NCBI GenBank assembly: GCA_003557825.1
Contig: PWNM01000463.1
Location: 1-6,728, forward strand
DNA from: Candidatus Hydrogenedentota bacterium
GTDB taxonomy: Bacteria > Hydrogenedentota > Hydrogenedentia > Hydrogenedentales > SLHB01
Direction of reading: 5' to 3'
Length of the DNA: 6,728 bases
Shown here: in pieces, positions 1 through 5,693 of the stretch
How the letters are laid out: each line of letters begins with the position of its first letter
Numbering within the stretch: the first letter of the stretch is position 1
Program-made: the position numbers and the translations under genes
Notes under the pieces: model-generated
Database searches by the model: none
Seen by the model: only the letters and a program-made list of their open reading frames with translations
Told to the model about the DNA's origin: nothing

Positions 1-2
1 AC

Positions 3-212
3 GAGCGGATCTATCGCATCGAGCTTCCCGAGGATGACGTACCCGTAGTACGACCCCGCGGAGGCACGACATATCCCCCGGAATCTCGCGAGGGATTCCG
101 TGATCAACTGATTACCTGGTATCAGGAAACACAGGTGTTTCTCCAGGAACGGCTCCAATCGTGGCGCCATGGAGTGAATTACGACTCTGACACGCGAGAT
201 TCTACTTCATAG
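3..212 (+). CDS. C-terminal end of an unrecognised protein (5' partial)
   Basis: This is an open frame entering from the window start and ending at TAG 210-212, giving 69 visible residues; the other two forward frames are closed by stops within the first 50 bases. The visible part is hydrophilic and charged, with an early PEDDVPVVRPRGG stretch, an amphipathic-looking segment (QLITWYQETQVFLQERLQSW) and a polar Asp/Ser/Thr-rich tail. No membrane segment or family motif can be seen, and I do not recognise the protein. Its end overlaps the likely true beginning of the phoH-like gene (178-187 onward), so the two are probably co-transcribed and translationally coupled. The frame assignment is an inference from the open frame and the overlapping-gene style of the cluster; a function cannot be assigned. 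Confidence 0.6.
   Translation, partial: ERIYRIELPEDDVPVVRPRGGTTYPPESREGFRDQLITWYQETQVFLQERLQSWRHGVNYDSDTRDSTS
171..174 (+). promoter_or_regulatory. Candidate ribosome binding site for an upstream phoH start
   Basis: GGAG at 171-174 (in GGAGTGA) is the only Shine-Dalgarno-like sequence near the place where PhoH homology begins. It lies 3 bases before ATT 178 and 12 bases before CTG 187, the two non-canonical candidates in the phoH frame; neither spacing is ideal. GTG 274, the first ordinary start, has no comparable sequence ahead of it. Confidence 0.35.
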
Positions 213-273
213 TCAAGACGAAGCCATCAAGCTTTTAGGCAAAAACGGCGAAATTCGTCGGCGGCTGCAAGAA
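178..273 (+). other. Probable N-terminal coding extension of the phoH-like gene, without a canonical start codon
   Basis: The phoH frame is open from just after TGA 175-177 to the first canonical start, GTG 274. Translated, it reads like the usual N-terminus of PhoH-like proteins: a short strand (LTREILLHS), then a helix with EAIKLLGKNGEIRRRLQEV leading straight into VRIVDRG. Family members normally have this segment before the 'VRIVxRG' strand. No ATG, GTG or TTG occurs in frame here; candidates are ATT 178 or CTG 187. ATG 169 is in frame but separated by the TGA at 175. The homology is seen in sequence; which codon is used is inference. Confidence 0.6.
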
Positions 274-1191
274 GTGGCGTCGGTTCGTATTGTGGATCGC
301 GGCGCTAAGGTTGTCATCATGGGCGACGAGTCCAATATCGAACTGGCAAGCCGAATGCTCGAAGAGTTGCTTGCGGCGGTCCGTCGAGGAGATGATCCTA
401 CCCTCGATGATATGAGCTATGCCCTGAAGGAAGCGCAGAGCGATACCACAGCCAATCTAAGCCAGATCATCTCTGGAGATTTTACCGGGCTTCGCCGGGA
501 TATCCGGATCAAACCGCGTACCCGGGGCCAGGTAGATTATCTCGAAGCCATGCGCGAACATGATGTGACCCTCGCAATTGGTCCGGCCGGAACAGGCAAG
601 ACCTATCTGGCCATGGCGGCCGCCGTGTCCGCCCTGCTGAACAAACGGGTCAACCGGCTAATTCTGACTCGGCCTGCCATCGAAGCCGGTGAGAGCCTCG
701 GCTTCCTTCCCGGCGACATGCAAGAGAAGGTTAATCCCTATCTGCGTCCCTTATATGACGCGCTGTACTCGATGGTGGATGTGGAACAAGTGCAACGGAT
801 GATCGAGCGCGAGATGATCGAAGTGGCTCCCCTGGCGTTTATGCGCGGACGAACGCTGAGCAGCGCCTTTGCTATCCTTGATGAGGCCCAAAATACGACT
901 TCCGAGCAGATGAAGATGTTTCTCACACGCCTTGGCGAAGGCTCCAAAGCTGTTATCACCGGCGATATTACCCAAATTGATCTGGGCAAAGGGGTAAAAT
1001 CGGGGTTGGTTGAAGCGCGCCGGATTCTCAGCTCGACAGACGAAGTGGCGATCGTGCATCTGAGCCGTTCCGACGTGGTGCGGCATCCTCTGGTACAATC
1101 AATCATAGATGCCTATGAGGCCGATGAAGAGCCGTCACAAACGGCGCCTTCGGAAAAGCTGGATGCCACAGAAGAAGGTACCTCGACATGA
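274..1191 (+). CDS. phoH: PhoH-like ATPase (YbeZ/PhoL family)
   Basis: This is a cytoplasmic P-loop NTPase of the PhoH-like family, partner of YbeY in rRNA maturation and RNA metabolism. Numbering from GTG 274 (305 aa), the Walker A motif GPAGTGKT is at 103-110, the family signature LTRPAIEAGE at 131-140 with LGFLPGD following, Walker B AILDEAQN at 200-207, and the sensor-like GDITQIDL at 230-237. These are complete and in normal order, so the enzyme should be active. The first 40 residues form the N-terminal domain that precedes the ATPase, and the last 25 residues are a polar, variable tail. The coordinate given is the first canonical start; homology continues about 30 residues upstream, so the true start is probably near 178-187. 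The stop overlaps the next gene's ATG by 4 bases (ATGA). Family assignment is near certain; the RNA role is known from homologues. Confidence 0.96.
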   Translation: MASVRIVDRGAKVVIMGDESNIELASRMLEELLAAVRRGDDPTLDDMSYALKEAQSDTTANLSQIISGDFTGLRRDIRIKPRTRGQVDYLEAMREHDVTLAIGPAGTGKTYLAMAAAVSALLNKRVNRLILTRPAIEAGESLGFLPGDMQEKVNPYLRPLYDALYSMVDVEQVQRMIEREMIEVAPLAFMRGRTLSSAFAILDEAQNTTSEQMKMFLTRLGEGSKAVITGDITQIDLGKGVKSGLVEARRILSSTDEVAIVHLSRSDVVRHPLVQSIIDAYEADEEPSQTAPSEKLDATEEGTST

Positions 1192-3728
1192 CCAGTTCGC
1201 GGAGCGCGCCGCGCTGGAGCCGCCGTCGGTCCCAGCCGCGAAGCGCTCAAAGCTTTCGAACGCCCCAACAAAAACAACGTCCCAAGGGTAGCGACACCCA
1301 ACGGTTGCGCTGCCTCATGTTGGCTTTGGCATTTGTCATACTTGTGGTTACTGTGACTCATCGGATTGCCCCGGATACGGGTACCCGTGCAGTCATGGAT
1401 ACGGAGGGGTTTGCTCCCGAGACCATCGTCGCTGATTTCCGATTCCAGACCGTGGATCTCGAGGCGACCCGCGAGGCCCAAGAGGCTGCCGTAGCCAGCG
1501 TGCCCGATACGTACCGAGTCGATCAGTCCCTAGTTCAGGATCGGTTGCATCAATTCGAACAACAGGTCGAGTATATCCGGGACTCGAAAAATGAAATCGA
1601 AGCACAAATTCGCCAGGCTCTGCTCGACTCCCATTCCGGACAAACGGCGCGGCGGGTCGTTCGCGAGGCGTTAACCGGCTATGCGGAGACCTTGGCCGAC
1701 GAATCGCCGTTTGAGGGCGTTGATGACCCGGATGATCTGGTACCGTGGCTGATGCCCGATATGGATACGGTTCCTTCCCGTGTGTTTGCTGAGGTGGAAA
1801 CAGACGATCACGCGCCTGTAGAGCACCTTGAGGAACCCGATGCTCCCTTTGAACTGGCCCATGTCGACCGACTCTATGAATGGGGGCGCCGAGCCCTGCA
1901 CTACACACTCGCATACGGCATTTGGGGAGGTCGTGAAACTACAGAGGCATCCCGCGCTTCGGGAGAAGACAGCGCCGGCCCCACCTCCCGCGAAATCGTG
2001 GTGCTCCGCGATCATCCCGTTGGCGAACAACAGCGGAGCGCCCAATTTTCCCCCAATGAAGCGCCAACTGTTCAGCGGGCAAGGCAACGATTGCGGGACC
2101 GTATTCGAACGACTGCGCAGGATCTGGCTGATGATGATCTGAACGCCACGGCAAACCTGACCGAGTTACAAGATGCCGCTTTTGAGGTAGCCCGACTAAA
2201 CCTTGGCGAAACCTTAGTCTTCGATCCGGTGACGACGGAAGACCAGCAGGAAGCTGCCCGTCGCCAGGTCGAGCCCGTTATGAAATGGATCGAAAAGAAC
2301 CAGCCGATTCAGGAGGGCGCTCGGCGTTGGACCGAGCAGTCGCGTTTGGACTACGAGACCTATCTCAATCTGAAAATGGGAGGATACGAACAGCGTCGTA
2401 CTACCCTGGCCAGCTTGATCGGAAATGCCGTCCTTGTGGGGATCATCCTGGTAGGTTTGGCCCGGATGATGAAGCTCCTTACTCGGGACGCTCCCGAGCG
2501 GGAACTGAACACGTTGGCGCTGGCGCTTTTGGTGATAACCAGCACCCTTGTGGTAGGACGTATAGCGTATTATTTCGACCCGTCGGGTTTTGTGGTTCCT
2601 GTCGCCGCCGCCGCAATTTTGTTGGCGATTCTGGTTAATACCCGGATTGCGGCTACCACAACGTTGTTGATGTGCTTACTTCTGTCGATTCAGTATGACT
2701 ACGATTGGCGGTTGTTATTTGTGAGCACAGCTATGTCCTTCGCCGGCTTGCTGAGTATCTACAAGGTGCGTAAACGCAGCGATATGGGCCGGGCGGCCAT
2801 GCGGGCGGCGGCTGTGGGCATCCTGGCTATCCTTGCGGTGACGCTCGCAACGGATTCTGTGGTGCTAGATGCGCCAAGCCGGGTGCTCAAGATTGCCCTC
2901 AACGGTCTGATCTGCTTGTTCCTGGTCCCTGGCCTACTACCGCCCCTTGAACGGCTTTTTGGAATCACAACGGACATCCAGCTTCTCGAATACTCGGACC
3001 TGAACAATGAGCTGTTGAGCCGATTGGCCATCGAAGTGCCCGCGACCTATGCCCACAGCCTGATGTTGGGGCAACTGGCCGAGGCTGCATCCGACGCCAT
3101 CGGAGCAAACGGGCTTATGGCGCGGGTCTGCGCCTATTACCATGACATCGGCAAGCTAAAACGTCCCGAGTATTTTTCCGAGAACCAGACCGGAGGCAAT
3201 GTCCACGATAGCATGGCGCCGCGAATGAGCGCCCGGGCTATTGCGTCCCACGTCACGGAGGGTGCCGAGATGGCCAGGGGCTTCCATTTGCCCAAGCCAA
3301 TTGTAGATGCCATCTACGAGCATCATGGGACCTGCAAAATCAGTTTCTTCCACCAACAGGCGGTTGCCCAGCAGAAGCATGGAGACGTACGCGAAGAGGA
3401 TTTCCGCTATCCAGGACCTCGGCCGCAAAGCCGTGAAACGGCGATTTTGATGATCTGCGATGCCGTCGAATCAGCAGTTCGATCGCTCAAAAACCCCAAT
3501 GAAGAGCGGGTGCGCGAGTTGGTGGATAAGATCATCAACGGCCGGGCGGAAGATCGGCAGTTTGATGAATGCGACCTTACATTACGTGACCTGGACACCA
3601 TCGAGGAAGTAGTGAGTAAGCGCATACTGAGCACGTTGCATCGGCGGGTTGCCTATCCGGATGCTCCCAAGGGCGAAAAACCGGCCGAGGAGTCCCTAGC
3701 GGCCGCATCCGGCGGGGGGGAAGCATGA
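1188..3728 (+). CDS. 7TM-HD family phosphohydrolase (PgpH/YqfF-like, probable cyclic di-AMP phosphodiesterase)
   Basis: An 846-residue membrane enzyme with the 7TMR-HDED architecture. A basic N-terminus precedes a first membrane helix (about 41-58). A long extracytoplasmic domain (about 60-403) follows, beginning with the family-like AAVASVPDTYRVD. A bundle of about seven hydrophobic helices spans 405-585. The cytoplasmic HD domain occupies about 600-820. All seven metal-ligand positions expected from PgpH-type HD domains are present: H623 (TYAHS), H652-D653 (YYHDIGK), H688 (SHVTEG), H712-H713 (EHHGT) and D758 (CDAVES). Also typical are RPEYFSENQ at 659-667 and YPGPRPQSRE at 741-750. PgpH of Listeria hydrolyses cyclic di-AMP; the same substrate is inferred here, and no synthase gene is in the window. 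GAAGAAGG at 1171-1178 is a suitable ribosome binding site 9 bases before the ATG, which overlaps the phoH stop; the 3' end overlaps ybeY by 4 bases. Confidence 0.95.
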   Translation: MTSSRSAPRWSRRRSQPRSAQSFRTPQQKQRPKGSDTQRLRCLMLALAFVILVVTVTHRIAPDTGTRAVMDTEGFAPETIVADFRFQTVDLEATREAQEAAVASVPDTYRVDQSLVQDRLHQFEQQVEYIRDSKNEIEAQIRQALLDSHSGQTARRVVREALTGYAETLADESPFEGVDDPDDLVPWLMPDMDTVPSRVFAEVETDDHAPVEHLEEPDAPFELAHVDRLYEWGRRALHYTLAYGIWGGRETTEASRASGEDSAGPTSREIVVLRDHPVGEQQRSAQFSPNEAPTVQRARQRLRDRIRTTAQDLADDDLNATANLTELQDAAFEVARLNLGETLVFDPVTTEDQQEAARRQVEPVMKWIEKNQPIQEGARRWTEQSRLDYETYLNLKMGGYEQRRTTLASLIGNAVLVGIILVGLARMMKLLTRDAPERELNTLALALLVITSTLVVGRIAYYFDPSGFVVPVAAAAILLAILVNTRIAATTTLLMCLLLSIQYDYDWRLLFVSTAMSFAGLLSIYKVRKRSDMGRAAMRAAAVGILAILAVTLATDSVVLDAPSRVLKIALNGLICLFLVPGLLPPLERLFGITTDIQLLEYSDLNNELLSRLAIEVPATYAHSLMLGQLAEAASDAIGANGLMARVCAYYHDIGKLKRPEYFSENQTGGNVHDSMAPRMSARAIASHVTEGAEMARGFHLPKPIVDAIYEHHGTCKISFFHQQAVAQQKHGDVREEDFRYPGPRPQSRETAILMICDAVESAVRSLKNPNEERVRELVDKIINGRAEDRQFDECDLTLRDLDTIEEVVSKRILSTLHRRVAYPDAPKGEKPAEESLAAASGGGEA

Positions 3729-4252
3729 GCGCCATCCTGCTCATTCGGAATGAATCGACGCGGAAGCGGCTCTATCGACGGGATGTACTCGAGCGTATCG
3801 CGGAGCGGATTGCTGCCCAGGAGGCCATTGAAGACGATGTCGAATTGAGCGTCCTGTTTTGCGATAATGCGTTCATACAAAAACTGAATGCCCACTATCG
3901 CGGCATCGACAAACCGACCGATGTGCTGTCGTTTGGACAGGACGCCAATACGGCTTCCGATGGACCGCGTGTGCTTGGGGATATCGTGATCAGTCTTGAA
4001 ATGGTAGAAGAGCGGCATCAGGACATTGAGGATCCGGTGGCGGCCCGTGCTGCGATGCGTGAGGAGGTACGGTTGTTGTTCTGCCATGGCATGTTGCATC
4101 TACTGGGTCATGACCATGCAACCAGCCGCGATCGTGCGCTAATGGCCGAATGTCAGGCAGAGGCCTTGGGTATTCCTGTGGAAGCGGCATGGCTTGCGCC
4201 TGCAACCAAAAGTCGCCGTAGCCCGGGGGGAGGTCAAACGCACGGTGGATAG
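3725..4252 (+). CDS. ybeY: Endoribonuclease YbeY (16S rRNA maturation)
   Basis: YbeY is a zinc-dependent single-strand endoribonuclease needed for 16S rRNA 3'-end maturation and 70S ribosome quality control. The 175-residue protein carries the family motif HGMLHLLGHDH at 121-131, whose H121, H125 and H131 are the three zinc ligands. The upstream signatures KPTDVLSF at 63-70 and LGDIVIS at 84-90 are also intact. Length is near the family norm (about 150-180), with a C-terminal tail rich in basic residues and glycine (TKSRRSPGGGQTHGG) that is likely disordered. The ATG at 3725 overlaps the stop of the 7TM-HD gene in an ATGA junction, directly after a run of seven G that may act as the ribosome binding site. 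The 3' end overlaps the next gene. The neighbouring PhoH-like ATPase is the expected functional partner. Assignment is secure. Confidence 0.96.
   Translation: MSAILLIRNESTRKRLYRRDVLERIAERIAAQEAIEDDVELSVLFCDNAFIQKLNAHYRGIDKPTDVLSFGQDANTASDGPRVLGDIVISLEMVEERHQDIEDPVAARAAMREEVRLLFCHGMLHLLGHDHATSRDRALMAECQAEALGIPVEAAWLAPATKSRRSPGGGQTHGG
4225..4233 (+). promoter_or_regulatory. Ribosome binding site supporting GTG 4245
   Basis: GGGGGGAGG at 4225-4233 lies inside the 3' end of ybeY and 11 bases before GTG 4245. It favours GTG 4245 over the alternatives: TTG 4194 lies upstream of this site, and ATG 4269 is much farther away with no site of its own. The spacing is somewhat long, so this is a good but not decisive indication. 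Confidence 0.55.
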
Positions 4253-5693
4253 TGACAGTCGACCGCGAATGCGGCGGCGATTTACGTATCTGGGAGTCCT
4301 GATTGGCGTTGTGCTGGTATTAGCGCTTTCAAGCGGTTTCCAAGCCTCCAGTATAGACGCCACCGGCCACGATGGAAATGGGCAATCCGCGTCGAGCTTG
4401 ACGCTCTCCGTACTAATGGGGGCGATCGTGCTGATTATGGGCTCGGCCTTTTTCTCCGGGTCTGAAACCGCCTTTCTCAGCATCCATCGAATCCGGCTGC
4501 GTGTAATGGCTGAAGATGGTACGTTAACGGGTTCGTTGGTCGCCCACCTCATGGATACCCCCGGTCGTTTGCTCACCACCATACTAGTAGGCAACATGCT
4601 GGTGAATGTGATGATCGGCGTGGTGTTTGGCGCTCGGGTCGAAATGGCCATGGCCAACAGCAATCTTATCACCTCGGAAATGGGAGCCTATGCCGCCGCC
4701 GTTGGTATCACCACGGGTATTGTTTTTGTCTTCGGTGAGATTACTCCCAAAGTGTTTGCGGTGACTATGGGTGAACGCTTCGCACGCGTGGTCGTGTTGC
4801 CATTATTGGCAGTCGACAGGGTGCTGGCTCCCATCCGAAACGCCTTGCTTCGCGTTACGGAGACCCTGTTTCAGGTGAGCCATTTTCACGACTTGCATGC
4901 CGCCCCGTTTATTACGGACGACGAGATCAAATCGGTCTTGACCAACGGGGACGCTGCGGCGGTGATCGAGGAAGACGATCGTCAGATGATTCAGGGCATT
5001 CTTGAGGTTCGCGATGCTCGACTGCGCGAGATCCGCGTTCCCCGACCCGATGTCGTAGCGCTGTCCGAAGATGCTACTGTTCGCGACGCTTTGGCGGCCA
5101 TGCGGGAGCACGAATTCTCCCGTATGCCTGTCTATCGCGACAATCTGGACACCATCCTGGGCATCCTGGTGGCCAAAGACATGATTCCCTGCATCGCAAA
5201 GGGCGATCTGGATCGACCTGTGACCAGCCTGGTCCGCGATGTACACTATGTACCCGAGACCATGACCGTGGCCCAGTTCGTAAACGATGCCCAGCGGAGA
5301 CGTTCGCATATGGCCATTGTGGTCGATGAATACGGAGGGACGGACGGCATCGTGACCCTTGAAGATGCCCTCGAGGAGGTTGTCGGCGATATCCTTGACG
5401 AAGACGAGCAAATTCCGTTGCCCTTGGTGCAGCTCGAACCGGGCGTCTACCGGGTTGAAGGTAGTTGTTATATTGAGGATCTCAGTAAGGCATTGGGCAT
5501 AAGCCTCGAAGATGAAGAACACGAGACCGTAGCCGGTTTTCTAATGGCCAAATTGGATAAGGTACCCGAAACCGGCGATATGGTTCAGGTTGGAAACCTG
5601 CAGTTTACCATCGAGAAATGCGAGGGGAAACGGGCGCAAACAGTTCTCGTCCATATTTATACTCCGGCGTCGTCTGAGGAGGCTCCATCATGA
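4245..5693 (+). CDS. CNNM/CorC-type membrane protein (DUF21, CBS pair, CorC/HlyC domain), copy 1
   Basis: This is an inner-membrane protein of the CNNM/CorC ('hemolysin-like') family, whose characterised members act in Mg2+ export. Numbering from GTG 4245 (482 aa), a basic stretch then a hydrophobic segment at 15-31 resembles a signal peptide or extra helix. The DUF21 membrane domain (about 54-200) carries the signatures SGSETA (71-76), GNMLVN (116-121) and GEITPK (164-169). Two CBS domains follow at about 263-318 and 327-383, the second with DEYGGTDG at 361-368, a likely nucleotide-binding region. A CorC/HlyC domain closes the protein (about 393-473). All canonical motifs are present, so it is probably functional. 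The gene overlaps ybeY by 8 bases with this start; TTG 4194 and ATG 4269 are alternatives. It occupies the position of ybeX in ybeZ-ybeY-ybeX clusters but, unlike E. coli YbeX, retains the membrane domain. Mg2+ transport is inferred from family. Confidence 0.93.
   Translation: MDSDSRPRMRRRFTYLGVLIGVVLVLALSSGFQASSIDATGHDGNGQSASSLTLSVLMGAIVLIMGSAFFSGSETAFLSIHRIRLRVMAEDGTLTGSLVAHLMDTPGRLLTTILVGNMLVNVMIGVVFGARVEMAMANSNLITSEMGAYAAAVGITTGIVFVFGEITPKVFAVTMGERFARVVVLPLLAVDRVLAPIRNALLRVTETLFQVSHFHDLHAAPFITDDEIKSVLTNGDAAAVIEEDDRQMIQGILEVRDARLREIRVPRPDVVALSEDATVRDALAAMREHEFSRMPVYRDNLDTILGILVAKDMIPCIAKGDLDRPVTSLVRDVHYVPETMTVAQFVNDAQRRRSHMAIVVDEYGGTDGIVTLEDALEEVVGDILDEDEQIPLPLVQLEPGVYRVEGSCYIEDLSKALGISLEDEEHETVAGFLMAKLDKVPETGDMVQVGNLQFTIEKCEGKRAQTVLVHIYTPASSEEAPS
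5675..5682 (+). promoter_or_regulatory. Strong ribosome binding site for the second CNNM/CorC gene
   Basis: TGAGGAGG at 5675-5682 is a near-consensus Shine-Dalgarno sequence, 7 bases before ATG 5690. It fixes that start and is the strongest ribosome binding site in the window, suggesting good initiation in addition to coupling from the upstream gene. Confidence 0.8.

Noticed and set aside
79..100. Inverted repeat CGGAATC ... GATTCCG with an 8-base loop containing TCGCGA
   Set aside because: It has no T-tract after it and lies within the open frame of the upstream partial gene, so it is not supported as a terminator; as an operator it would be a single unsupported instance.
175..177. Reading TGA 175 as a sense codon (recoding or selenocysteine) to join ATG 169 to phoH
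   Set aside because: TGA is used as the ordinary stop of the PhoH, 7TM-HD and first CNNM/CorC genes, and no recoding element is visible; a rare start or a sequence error is simpler.
1393..1914. Minus-strand open frame (173 codons) opposite the start of the 7TM-HD gene
   Set aside because: Its translation is rich in Arg, Pro and His as expected from the complement of a GC-rich gene, with no domain or ribosome binding site; the plus strand gene is certain.
4803..5522. Long minus-strand open frame (239 codons) opposite the first CNNM/CorC gene
   Set aside because: It runs antiparallel to a gene with complete CBS and DUF21 motifs and shows no recognisable protein features; it is a shadow of that gene's codon pattern.
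4194..5693. Longer form of the first CNNM/CorC protein starting at TTG 4194
   Set aside because: It would overlap ybeY by 59 bases, starts at a weak codon, and adds 17 residues with no family resemblance; GTG 4245 has a purine-rich ribosome binding site ahead of it.
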